A DNA stretch of 64,000 nucleotides from NCBI GenBank assembly GCA_963727015.1, contig CAVSEV010000013.1, positions 124,001 to 188,000 of the forward strand. The letters are read 5' to 3'. The position numbers and the translations under genes were made by a program. Every line of letters starts with the position of its first letter. Position 1 is the first letter of the stretch. This document shows, one piece after another, positions 9,519 to 17,849 of the stretch. The notes under the pieces were generated by a model. That model ran no database searches, had not been told where the DNA came from, and saw only the letters and a list, made by a program, of their open reading frames with translations. The stretch is from DATFVJ01 sp963727015. Lineage in GTDB: Bacteria > Actinomycetota > Actinomycetes > Streptosporangiales > Streptosporangiaceae.

Positions 9519-10535
9519 TCAGCCAGCGAAATGTAAGAGAAAAGTCTGCCGGGAATTCGGCACATCGATGAGCCGGGTCGGCGTGTCATCTGGATCGCAA
9601 ACGCCGGCGCCCCAAGGGTCCTCCCAGAATGCGTGCATTGCGATGCCGTTATCTTTAATGTACCCGGCCATCTCGTTGATGAATAGCGGGTCGTCACCTC
9701 CGCCCCGGTAAATCCCGGCGTCATTCCACAGGCGCAATCCCCATTCTGGGAATGCGAGCGGCTTGTGGTGGCTGCTGGCGAGGTTAAGCCAGCCGTTAAG
9801 GCCGTCCCATTCAGTAAGGAACTTCGTCCACACGTCTTGCTGCTGCGCGGTGGTGCGTATCGTTTCGCCCGGCGGGTAGCTGGTGCCGGTGCTGTCGCTG
9901 TCGTAGATGTCGATGCCGATGCTGTCGACAACCGAGTCGCCGGGGTAGCAGGATTCTGTGCCGGTGGTCGTGAGGTTCCCGGCGCCAATGTACGGGTTCC
10001 ACATGAAGCGGAAGTTCGCACCGGGCAGCGACTTGAGCAGGTTCACGATGTGACTGTAGCCCGCGATATATGCGGCCTGACCGCCTTCTATGACTTTCCA
10101 TGAATACCAGGAGCCATTGAACTCCCGGCCGATCCGCAGGGTCGCGCCGCCTAAACCGAGAGATATGAGACGATTGCCCAAGGCGGTCCAGTGGCCGTCG
10201 TTTCCGCCCTGCTCAGTAACCCAGGTAGATCCGAGCACACAAGCGGAAAGCCCGAGCACCAGCTGCCGCCCGCCGAGCTGGCTCGGCCAGGCGGACACGT
10301 CGATAGCAGAAGTGAGATTACATGCTTCGAATTGCGCCCACGTCGCTGGCGATTCCATGGCGTAATCAAGAACGAAACTGACCGTCTTGCCGAGGAAAGT
10401 CTCGTATGCCTGGACCGCGGGCACCCCGCAGCCCCGGCCACGATACACCCCAATCGGGATGTGGCTTTCCGAACCCGGTGTGACCATCTCGGTCCCATCC
10501 TTTCCAGTACCCGTCTGGTTCCCTGATCCTCGCAC
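9519..10535 (-). CDS. Glycoside hydrolase, GH26-like
   Basis: The 338-aa sequence reads as a TIM-barrel glycosidase. It has IPIGVYRGRG near the N-terminus, LRIGREFNGSWYSW with the probable acid/base Glu after Arg, FRFMWNPYIGAG, VDSIGIDIYD, and KPLAFPEWGLRLW carrying the probable nucleophile Glu. This arrangement fits clan GH-A and most closely GH26-type mannanase-like enzymes. No secretion signal is visible from either start (10535 or the ATG at 10487), which is unusual for such an enzyme. Either the true N-terminus was lost or the enzyme is cytoplasmic. Confidence 0.65.
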   Translation of the reverse strand: MRGSGNQTGTGKDGTEMVTPGSESHIPIGVYRGRGCGVPAVQAYETFLGKTVSFVLDYAMESPATWAQFEACNLTSAIDVSAWPSQLGGRQLVLGLSACVLGSTWVTEQGGNDGHWTALGNRLISLGLGGATLRIGREFNGSWYSWKVIEGGQAAYIAGYSHIVNLLKSLPGANFRFMWNPYIGAGNLTTTGTESCYPGDSVVDSIGIDIYDSDSTGTSYPPGETIRTTAQQQDVWTKFLTEWDGLNGWLNLASSHHKPLAFPEWGLRLWNDAGIYRGGGDDPLFINEMAGYIKDNGIAMHAFWEDPWGAGVCDPDDTPTRLIDVPNSRQTFLLHFAG

Positions 10536-10570
10536 CCGGCCGCCGGGGTTGGCGAATGCGCTCGACGTGG

Positions 10571-11137
10571 CTAGCGCGCAGACGCAAGGAGCTGAATCAG
10601 ATCAGCGCGCGTGGCGACCCTGGTAAATGTGAGATGGGCGCATGCCGGGTCGCGTGCTGCCGCAGCGTAGCGCTCCTTATAAATGGGATAGTGACGCCAG
10701 GCCCACGCGATGACCGACTCCTGCTCATCCCAGGTGAAGAGGTTGCGCCAGCGCTCACGGTTGCCATTCCACAGCTCAACCCGGCCAGCTGCGCGCCGTA
10801 TCGTGCGCCAGATGATCCGGCACATCACACTCCGCCGGGGCGGGTCCAGCCATACGACCGTGTCCGCGCGTTCCCAGACTTGCCGCAGGACAGCGCTGTA
10901 GTTGCCATCGATCACCCATCCGTCCCCGGATGCGATGGCGGAAACGCGCCGGCGGAACTCCTCCTCGGGCAGTGGCGTCCAATTCTCCCGGTGGAAGATC
11001 GCATCCAGTTCCACATACGGCACCGCAAGACGCGCAGCGAGATCCCTCCCCAGGGTCGACTTACCCGATCCGGAGACACCGACCATCGAGACGCGCCGCA
11101 CGAATTGTGACCCTACCAGCGCCCCCGCCACACCCAA
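10571..11137 (-). CDS. P-loop nucleotide kinase (topology-modulation/adenylate-kinase-like)
   Basis: A Walker A motif GVSGSGKST sits about 20 residues in, followed by LGRDLAARLAVPYVELDAIF and HRENWTPLPEEEF. That is the usual pattern of FlaR-like or topology-modulation-type kinases. A lid-like basic segment (CRIIWRTIRRAAGRVELWNG) and WRNLFTWDEQESVIAWAWRH follow. Length is 188 aa, normal for the group. The start is uncertain because the first ~14 residues precede the conserved VSMVGVSG strand. These proteins phosphorylate small nucleotides or related substrates; the exact one is unknown. Confidence 0.75.
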   Translation of the reverse strand: MGVAGALVGSQFVRRVSMVGVSGSGKSTLGRDLAARLAVPYVELDAIFHRENWTPLPEEEFRRRVSAIASGDGWVIDGNYSAVLRQVWERADTVVWLDPPRRSVMCRIIWRTIRRAAGRVELWNGNRERWRNLFTWDEQESVIAWAWRHYPIYKERYAAAARDPACAHLTFTRVATRADLIQLLASAR

Positions 11138-11375
11138 ATGCTCAGATAGTCGTCATCTGTGGCTGGCCGAGGTGGCCGGCGCCGGCATGCAACGGCGTGC
11201 CTGCGGCGGACGTTCCGGGGCTGCGTGCCGCGCGGTCACGACGGGCAAGTGACCGCTCCACATCGGCTCCACGTCTGAGCTGAGGTGCGACCGCGACCGG
11301 GCTAAGGTAAGGCGTGAAATCTTCCGGATTCCCGATGTATCGGGCACCAGCTGCCATGGTGAGAGGACGGACGCC

Positions 11376-12215
11376 GTGCCAAGTGAATGGCCCGCCAGCG
11401 TTGTTGCCGATGATGCGGCACTGCGCCAGCGGATCGACCCGACGGTGCCCCACATCGCGAGGATCTACGATTACTGGCTGGGCGGCAAGGACAACTTCGC
11501 TGCCGACCGGGAAACCGCCCGGCGGGTAATGGAGGTCACGCCGGCCATTCTGCCTGGCGTGCGCGCTAACCGGCGCTTCCTTGGCCGTGCGGTGCGGTAC
11601 CTGGCCGCAGAGGCTGGCATCCGGCAGTTTCTTGACCTGGGAACAGGCATACCCACGGCGAGCAACACTCACGAGGTCGCGCAATCTGTCGATCCCGAAT
11701 GCCGGGTGGTGTACGTCGACAATGATCCAATCGTGCTTGTCCATGCCAGGGCGCTGCTGACGAGCGCCAGCGGCGGTGTCTCCTATCTGGACGCAGACGT
11801 GCGCGACACCGGGAAGATACTGGCAGCGGCGGCAAGACTGCTGGACTTCAGCGAGCCCGTCGGTGTCATGCTGATAGCGATCTTGCACTGCGTCCCTGAC
11901 GATGACGAGCCAAGCGGGATCGTTTCCACCCTGCTCAATGCTGTCCCGCCAGGCAGCCACCTTGCTATTACCCACCCCGCCATTGATCAGGTGCCCGAGC
12001 ATTCGGCCCAGGCGGAGGAGTCGCTGACGAGGGCCATGGGCCAGAAGGTCACCTTCCGTTCGCACGCCGAGGTGTCACGCTTCTTCGAAGGGCTGAAGCT
12101 GGTGGAGCCGGGTGTCGTGGCGGTCCAGGAATGGCGCCCGGACTCTGACCTCGACGGCGCCGGCCCAACGGCCATGTGGGGTGGAGTAGGCGTCAAGGCG
12201 CAGTCTTGGGCGTAA
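11376..12215 (+). CDS. SAM-dependent methyltransferase, Methyltransf_19 (DUF574) family
   Basis: GTG at 11376 starts a 279-aa protein. The family signature is clear: DPTVPHIARIYDYWLGGKDN near residue 22, FAADRETARRVMEVTP, RANRRFLGRAVRYLA, the SAM-binding FLDLGTGIPTASNTHEVAQ, RVVYVDNDPIVLVHARALL and the acidic DADVRD. These enzymes are abundant and expanded in actinomycetes. Their targets are mostly unknown. The gene stands alone and precedes a decayed hydrolase on the other strand. Confidence 0.9.
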   Translation: MPSEWPASVVADDAALRQRIDPTVPHIARIYDYWLGGKDNFAADRETARRVMEVTPAILPGVRANRRFLGRAVRYLAAEAGIRQFLDLGTGIPTASNTHEVAQSVDPECRVVYVDNDPIVLVHARALLTSASGGVSYLDADVRDTGKILAAAARLLDFSEPVGVMLIAILHCVPDDDEPSGIVSTLLNAVPPGSHLAITHPAIDQVPEHSAQAEESLTRAMGQKVTFRSHAEVSRFFEGLKLVEPGVVAVQEWRPDSDLDGAGPTAMWGGVGVKAQSWA

Positions 12216-12240
12216 TCTCGGGCCGCCGGGCAAGCGCAAG

Positions 12241-13130
12241 TCAGCCCCACATTGCCTCGCGGGTCTGCGGGGCGGTGAGGATGTCCCCGGCGGCATGCCC
12301 AGCCCCGGCAAGCTGGATGAGCCGATGCCCCGCCGTTAGGCCGGCCGCGCGGGCGAGCCCGCGGACATGTGCGTCGTAGTAGATGCCGCGCTCGAGCCGG
12401 TTCGAGCCCTGAGCCATGGCGGGGGGGCTCACTTCCAGCAGCAGCGCCGCGCCGTCGTTGTCCTGGGCACCAAGGACGATCGTGACATCGCGCGCGAGGT
12501 AACGTTGCAGGCTCTGCCGCGGACTGATGTCGACGTAGGCAGGCGCGGCCTCGAAGCCGTAGCGCCAGCGGTTGACGCGCGAACCATCGGCCACATCCAC
12601 CGGCCGCTCCTGGTCGAAATACAAATACGTCGATGGGTTGGCGATGATGAACCGCATTTGGATGCCACGCTCCGCCAGGGCATCCGGAGCGCGGCCGACC
12701 GCAGCGTAGCGGTTGACGTACTGGCCGCCCGCCGAGTTACCCACGATGACCACCGCGAGCCTCCCGCGACCGGAGAGCCTTCCCGGCTCGGTCAACTGCA
12801 GCAGCAGGCCGTCCATCGCAGCGAACGAGCTGAGTGGCGAGGGCCCGAGAGCGGGCTGACCGCCCTTCCAGCCCTCGACGTCCCAGTACAGCGCGCCTTC
12901 TGGGCGTCAGCGCGCGCGCCGGTGTCAACATCGGCGAGGAACTGCGGCGCGACGATGAGCGTGCGCGCGCCGTACCGCCCGGTGGCAGCCTCGGCGAGCC
13001 CAAGGTAGCGGCCCGAATCCCGTAGCGCGCCGTGAACGACGATCAGCAGCCGCTCGATGCTGCTGTGCGGAATGCCGAGGGAATGCGACGCATTGCACAG
13101 CAAAAGGCCTGCCCCGGCGCCGTCAATTAC
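12241..13130 (-). pseudogene. Alpha/beta hydrolase, frameshifted
   Basis: The upstream piece (from about 13130) reads GIPHSSIERLLIVVHGALRD, with an oxyanion-loop HG, followed by LIVAPQFLADVDTG. The downstream piece from 12816 reads LAVVIVGNSAGGQYVNRYAA, with the GNSAG nucleophile elbow, and ends IQLAGAGHAAGDI with the catalytic His. The match changes frame near 12895 (ADAQKA to LYWDVEGWKGG). An extra two bases or one missing base would explain it. Both active-site regions survive, so a sequencing indel is possible. The 5' limit is approximate. Confidence 0.7.
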
Positions 13131-13261
13131 CCGGACGTGCTGGTCCCCGCCCGTTTCGGCCGCCTGGTATTGCTCATTGTCCTGGATCGCAAAGGCGTCG
13201 TCCGGCCGCGATGCTCCCGGCATCCACCTGAGGATAAGGCAGTGGATCGCTGGCGTCGACG

Positions 13262-13622
13262 CTACCAGAGCGTGTAACCCACCGTCGATGACCAGCACGG
13301 ATCCCGTGACGAACGACGAGGCGGCGCTGGCAAGGAACTGACAATCATGCCGGAAATCGATCCGACGTTGATGATCGAGCTCCCCCTCCCGACCGTGCCA
13401 TGTGCCGCCCGCCCGCGACGCTGCACTTCCGGAGCGCCCGCACGTTCATATCGAACACGCGCGTCCATTCCTCGTCAGTCACCTGCCAGGATTTTTTGTG
13501 GATACAGAACCCAGCGTTGTTGACGAGACACTCGGGCACCAGCTGGCACCAGCCGCGGCCAGCGCTGCGGCGAAGGCCTTTCCCAGGCCCTGGTTACCTC
13601 CGGTAACCAGGGCCCTCTTACC
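13262..13622 (-). pseudogene. Short-chain dehydrogenase, internally deleted
   Basis: From about 13622 the minus strand reads ALVTGGNQGLGKAFAAALAA, the SDR nucleotide-binding motif. It jumps to CLVNNAGFCIHKKSWQVTDE and FDMNVRAL, then changes frame to INVGSISGMIVSS and ends near VLVIDGG. The usual ~60 residues between the Gly motif and NNAG, and the YxxxK region, are missing. It lies directly upstream of the hydrolase pseudogene on the same strand. Confidence 0.65.
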
Positions 13623-13822
13623 GCTCAGGGGCGAAACGCTCCAGTACCTTCACCGTTTCCTCGCCTTCGCTGTCAGCGGCCTTGGCCTGGCCTTGTCCTG
13701 GCCTTGTTCAGGGTGGCCAGGGCATCGAGGGCAGGCGGCCGCGGCATGCCCGGCCGGGCCGCACCCTCGACGCGACACGATCGGTGCCGTCCGAGAAGCC
13801 AGACGCTGCGCTATTAAGCGGC

Positions 13823-14005
13823 TCACGACTCCGGTTGGCTGGTGTAGTCCCAGAAGCTGGTCTCGCCGCTGTGGCACTCCCACCAAGCGCGCAATTGTTC
13901 CTGACTGTCGCGCAGCTCATACAGCACGCGCAGCTCGGTCTCGCCGGTCTTGTCCAGGTGATCGTCCGCCTCCAGCTCCGCGATGCGGGCGGTGCGGTCG
14001 ATCAT
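13823..14005 (-). CDS. Small hypothetical protein, 60 aa
   Basis: ATG at 14005 begins MIDRTARIAELEADDHLDKT, then GETELRVLYELRDSQEQLRA and WWECHSGETSFWDYTSQPES. It is acidic, helical and has one Cys. The frame is open further upstream, but those residues have an unlike composition. I know no family name. Composition and codon use look real. Confidence 0.45.
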   Translation of the reverse strand: MIDRTARIAELEADDHLDKTGETELRVLYELRDSQEQLRAWWECHSGETSFWDYTSQPES

Positions 14006-14639
14006 GACGTACGCTCCTGCCTGTCGCCGGCTTTTTCGGCGGTCATCTCCAAGGATGTACCCGTTGCGCCTCAGGTCCATCCCGCGGGCAATGACTCGCG
14101 GGGTCGTCACGACTGGGTCGCTTGCCAGGAAGCCCCGAACGTGACCGGGATGGTGACCCAAGTCTTTTATGTCATGGCTTGCCCACGTACTTGTTTAGCA
14201 CACTCGCAGTTCTTTGCTTCGGCCGCACGCTGGGGTCGTTGGCCAGCACATTGCCTGCGGCGCAAATGCCCGCGGGAGCCTAAGGTCGCTTGGCGGGACC
14301 CATGAGCCTCTCCGGTCGGCCGTGGCGGCCAGCCTAAAGGCCGCCAGGCCGCAGTCAGGTGGCGCTGGAGCCGGCTCCTCGCAGGACGAGATGTGCGGTG
14401 GCCTCGCCGTGCGCAACGATGCTGCCGTCGTCGCAGACGAGTTCGAGCGTGACGCGGCCGCAGGCTGGGACACGCCGCTCAGGTCGTGCCCGCACCTCCG
14501 GTCCCGCGCAGCCCGGCGCACGCCGCGCCGCGATCTCGTCCACGAACGCCGTCAGCGAAGACGCCAGCTGACCGGCAAGCCAGCGCCGAGCGATCGCGTG
14601 CGCCGGGCCGCTGACGATCGCAGAGATAGGATTGCCGCC
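14006..14639. other. No confident gene
   Basis: The stretch 14160-14220 is relatively AT-rich and could hold promoters. A minus-strand frame ending at 14355 contains VTLELVCDDGSIVAHGEATA, which resembles the last strands of a hot-dog thioesterase. It lacks a credible start, so I leave it uncalled. Confidence 0.3.
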
Positions 14640-15452
14640 GTGAGCGACTACGAGCTGGCCCGCCAGTACGACACCGTCAACCTGTACCGCCGCGGGGCCG
14701 CCGCGAAGCTCGAGCTCAACCGTCCCGAGCGCATGAACGCATGGAACACCCAGTTCGGGTTCGACCTGCTCGCAGCCGTGAAAAGCGCGGCAGAGGACGC
14801 GGACGTTCGCGCGGTGCTGATAACAGGTGCGGGGCGCGCCTTCTCCAGCGGCGCGGACCTCAAAGACCGCCTCGAGCAGACGCATGGCGCTGATCGGGAC
14901 GTCTATGGCGTGCTGACCGAGCGTTACCACCCGATCATCGTCGGGATCCGCCAGATGCCCAAGCCGGTCGTCGCCGCCGTCAACGGCCCGGCGGCTGGGG
15001 TCGGCCTGTCGCTCGCACTTGCCTGCGACCTGGTAATCGCCGCCGAGTCCGCCTATTTCCTGCTCGCGTTCGTCAATATCGGACTCGTGCCGGACGGCGG
15101 GTCGTCGCTGCTTGTCCCCTCGCGGGTAGGCTTCGCGCGAGCAGCCGAGATGGCGATGCTTGGCGACCGGGTCGCAGCCCCGCAAGCGCTCGACTGGGGA
15201 CTGATCAACCAGGTCTGGCCCGACGATGAGTTCGGTACCCGCGCCGACGCGCTCCTGTCCCGGCTGGCCGACGGTCCCACCAGTTCCTACGCGGGAACCA
15301 AGAGGCAGCTAAACAACTGGCTCTACCAGCAGATGGACCAGCAACTTGAGCTCGAGGCCCGGATCCAGCAGGAGATGGCCGCTTCGGGCGACTTCGCTGA
15401 GGGACTTGCCGCCTTCGCGCAGAAGCGCCAACCCCGCTTCACCGGCACCTGA
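14640..15452 (+). CDS. Enoyl-CoA hydratase/isomerase family protein
   Basis: GTG at 14640 gives a 270-aa crotonase-fold protein. Typical elements are KLELNRPERMNAWNTQFGFD, the CoA oxyanion-hole loop ITGAGRAFSSGADLKD, PKPVVAAVNGPAAGVGLSLA for the second oxyanion contributor, and LAFVNIGLVPDGGSSLLVPS. Asp rather than Glu occupies the PDGG position, as in PaaG/PaaB-like isomerases rather than classic hydratases. The C-terminal helices are present. It likely acts on an acyl-CoA in fatty-acid or aromatic degradation. No other beta-oxidation gene is adjacent. Confidence 0.85.
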   Translation: MSDYELARQYDTVNLYRRGAAAKLELNRPERMNAWNTQFGFDLLAAVKSAAEDADVRAVLITGAGRAFSSGADLKDRLEQTHGADRDVYGVLTERYHPIIVGIRQMPKPVVAAVNGPAAGVGLSLALACDLVIAAESAYFLLAFVNIGLVPDGGSSLLVPSRVGFARAAEMAMLGDRVAAPQALDWGLINQVWPDDEFGTRADALLSRLADGPTSSYAGTKRQLNNWLYQQMDQQLELEARIQQEMAASGDFAEGLAAFAQKRQPRFTGT

Positions 15453-15467
15453 GCCCTCCCCGGTCTT

Positions 15468-16388
15468 TCATGCGAGAGGCGGCGGTGTTCCTTCGGCGCT
15501 GGCGGCGAGCCCCGGATCCCACGCGCAGACGGCGCACGCATGGAGAAACGCCGAGCGGGCGAACTCCAAGGCGGCCGCGCGTGGATCCGCGCTGGCGCGG
15601 ACGTCGTCCCAGTCCAGGATGTACTCCCCCAGGCCGGCGTCCCAGCGGGCCGCTGGCGGGGAAAGGGCCATCCGCGCGAATTCTTCTGGCGCCGGATGCG
15701 CATACGCGTAGAAAGCCGCCTTGCCGTAGCGCGCATCACCGGGCCACCAGCCGACGGCGACCTCTTGCGCGTCCATCGCGTTGCGCATGATGAAGTCAGT
15801 CGAGGGAGGATCGGCCGGCAATCCGGAAAACAGGTTCACCGCGAGGTCGAAAGAACCCCACCACGCGTTCACCGGCGTCGAGCGGCCACGGTACGGCGCG
15901 CGGAACGCCGAAAGGACCAGCGCCGCCTGTGTCGCCGCGGCGAAATAGTCTCCAACCTGGCCACGATCGTAATGCGCGTGCACATCGTCCTCGTCGAGTG
16001 GCACGCTCCACGGAACCTCCTGCGGCGCCGGGTCGATATCCACCGCGCCGCCTACGGCACTCACGGCCGCAAGAACCTCCCGCGTCACCGCCCCGACGGC
16101 CCGATCAGGGGTAAGCGCGACACGTTCGGCCCGCCCGCCGCTATGCTCAACCACCGCCTCGTGGACCCGCAAATCGAGCACGACGACGAGTGACCCGGAG
16201 CCATCAGGCGCGGGCAGCGGCGCAGTCTCCCAGCCCCGCGCCGTCAGCCGCAGCGCGGCATGCTGCAACTGCGGCTCAGGCGGGGCAAGCTTCGCCGCCA
16301 GCTTGCCGAGTACCTGGGTGTGCGCATGCAGCGTGTCGCAAGTCGCGCGCCATTGCTCGTACGAGAGTGCCGACCAGCCCGAGGACAT
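15468..16388 (-). CDS. DUF5996 family protein
   Basis: The 306-aa protein starts MSSGWSALSYEQWRATCDTL. It has the conserved sections LQHAALRLTARGWETAPLPA, DIDPAPQEVPWSVPLDEDD, SAFRAPYRGRSTPVNAWWGS, FDLAVNLFSG and AFYAYAHPAPEEFA. That order is typical of DUF5996. No signal peptide or membrane helix is present. The function is unknown. It is convergent with the enoyl-CoA hydratase gene (15 bp gap) and divergent from the redox operon. Confidence 0.85.
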   Translation of the reverse strand: MSSGWSALSYEQWRATCDTLHAHTQVLGKLAAKLAPPEPQLQHAALRLTARGWETAPLPAPDGSGSLVVVLDLRVHEAVVEHSGGRAERVALTPDRAVGAVTREVLAAVSAVGGAVDIDPAPQEVPWSVPLDEDDVHAHYDRGQVGDYFAAATQAALVLSAFRAPYRGRSTPVNAWWGSFDLAVNLFSGLPADPPSTDFIMRNAMDAQEVAVGWWPGDARYGKAAFYAYAHPAPEEFARMALSPPAARWDAGLGEYILDWDDVRASADPRAAALEFARSAFLHACAVCAWDPGLAASAEGTPPPLA

Positions 16389-16700
16389 GATCGCACGCTA
16401 TTCGACCGGGCCCCTAACGCTCAACCCCGTCGCTCACCCCCGCAGTCTCGCGAAGCCGAGGTTTGGGTGTCCTGCGGGCCGAGCGGCGCATGCATGCCGC
16501 GCTGGCGCGGCATGCGCCGCTCCTGGCGGTGTTTTGCGTGTGGGGGCGGGGGTGCGGGGTGGGCCGGGACGTTTGGGTTTAGGCCGGGACGTCTGGCTCT
16601 AGTTGGCTGGGTTTGGGTTGGCGCAGCGTGCGTGGTGTGAGAGTGCTGGACCCGGTTGCTGGGGTCTGGGCTTGGTGGTAGCGGATCGTGGAGGCGTGTG
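16389..16700. promoter_or_regulatory. Divergent intergenic region with strong hairpin and repeats
   Basis: Arms at 16481-16501 and 16506-16522 can pair: the right arm is the reverse complement of the left except for a CATG bulge, with a CTGG loop. At about 16563 and 16583 the element GGCCGGGACGT is repeated with a ~21-bp period. The sequence then turns G/T-rich up to the operon start. It probably holds the promoters of both flanking units. No Rex-type or similar operator was recognised. Confidence 0.45.
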
Positions 16701-17834
16701 ATGGCAGCGCTGGCGGCGTTTGATTCTGCGGGGACCGGGGCGGTTGTGTTGCCGGGCGCCGATGACGAGGGTTTTTTCGGGATCCGGTTTGAGTCGATTG
16801 GCGGGCTGGGTGCGCATTTGGCGGGGCAGATTCTGGCGGAGGCTGGGGTGTTGCGGCAGGGGCTGAATGGGGCGCATTTTTCTTCGTATGGTTCGGAGAA
16901 GAAGGGCACGCCGGTGAAGTCGTTTGTGCGGTTTTGCGCGGCGGGGCGGGAGGTCCGGTCGAGTAGCCCGGTTGACAGCCCGCAGGTGGTGGCGGTGTTT
17001 CATGAGGCGCTGGCGCGGTCGTTTGATGTGGCGGCGGGGCTGGACGCGGCGGGGACGCTGATTGTCAATACGCGGTCGGCGCCGGAGCAGGTGCGGGAGC
17101 TGCTGGGGCTGGGGTCGGGGACGGTGGCGGTGCTGGATGCGCTGGGGATCGCGTTGGAGGAGAAGACGCGGGTGAACACGGCGATGCTGGGTGCGGTGGC
17201 GCGGTGCTGCCCGTTTGTGGATCCGGGGGCGGTGCGGGAGACGATCCGGGCGAAGTTGTCGGTCCGGGCGGCGCATCTGGTGGAGGCGAATTTGCGGACG
17301 TTCGACCGGGGGTACCGGGAGCTGCGGCGGGTGTCGTGGCCGGCGGTGGCGGGGGAGCCGGGGCGGGCGGTGGCGCGGGCGGGGCCGGCGTTCGGGTATC
17401 TGGACGCGCCGATCGGCGGGATCATCGTGGATACGGGCAACAGTGTGCTGAAGGATCTGAGCATGTCGCGGCAGGGGTTTTTGCCGGCGTATGACCCGGA
17501 GCTGTGCGCGCATTGCGGGATTTGCGACATTGTCTGCCCGGATCTGTGTTTCGTGTGGTCGGCGGGCGGCGACGCGGCCGGCGGCGGCGGCGAGGGTGAG
17601 GGGCCGGCGGTGCGGCTGGCGGGGATCGACTACCACTACTGCAAGGGCTGCCTGAAGTGCGTGGACGCGTGCCCGACCGGGTCGCTGACCGAGTTGCGGG
17701 AGGTGGACGGCTGGGCGGAGGAGAACCGGGTGCCGCTGTTCGGGTGGCTGGAGGCCGAGCGGGCCGCCGGGCGCGGCGAGCCGCGGCCGAGCGGGACGCG
17801 AGCGGGGCGAGCGGGAGACCGAGCGGGGCAGTGA
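16701..17834 (+). CDS. 2-oxoacid:ferredoxin oxidoreductase, fused gamma-delta subunit
   Basis: The first ~220 residues are the gamma domain: FGIRFESIGGLGAHLAGQIL, NGAHFSSYGSEKKGTPVKSF and SFDVAAGLDAAGTLIVNTRS. After a linker the delta (ferredoxin) domain has two 4Fe-4S sites, CAHCGICDIVCPDLC and CKGCLKCVDACPTG. The fusion is 377 aa. It moves electrons from the catalytic subunit to the acceptor side. ATG at 16701 is preceded by GTG codons that could also start. It is the first gene of a four-gene operon, 15 bp ahead of the catalytic subunit. Early codons favour G and T at wobble, unlike later genes. Confidence 0.85.
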   Translation: MAALAAFDSAGTGAVVLPGADDEGFFGIRFESIGGLGAHLAGQILAEAGVLRQGLNGAHFSSYGSEKKGTPVKSFVRFCAAGREVRSSSPVDSPQVVAVFHEALARSFDVAAGLDAAGTLIVNTRSAPEQVRELLGLGSGTVAVLDALGIALEEKTRVNTAMLGAVARCCPFVDPGAVRETIRAKLSVRAAHLVEANLRTFDRGYRELRRVSWPAVAGEPGRAVARAGPAFGYLDAPIGGIIVDTGNSVLKDLSMSRQGFLPAYDPELCAHCGICDIVCPDLCFVWSAGGDAAGGGGEGEGPAVRLAGIDYHYCKGCLKCVDACPTGSLTELREVDGWAEENRVPLFGWLEAERAAGRGEPRPSGTRAGRAGDRAGQ

Positions 17835-17849
17835 GAAGGGAACGGGCCG

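Noticed and set aside
13586..13614. 12-bp inverted repeat (GGCCCTGGTTAC with its complement, five-base loop) that looks like a terminator
   Set aside because: It lies in the codons of the conserved SDR VTGGNQGLG motif, so it is explained by coding sequence. No T-run follows.
14355..14640. Possible hot-dog thioesterase-like gene on the minus strand
   Set aside because: One suggestive strand pattern, but no start codon with a ribosome site and no catalytic motif.
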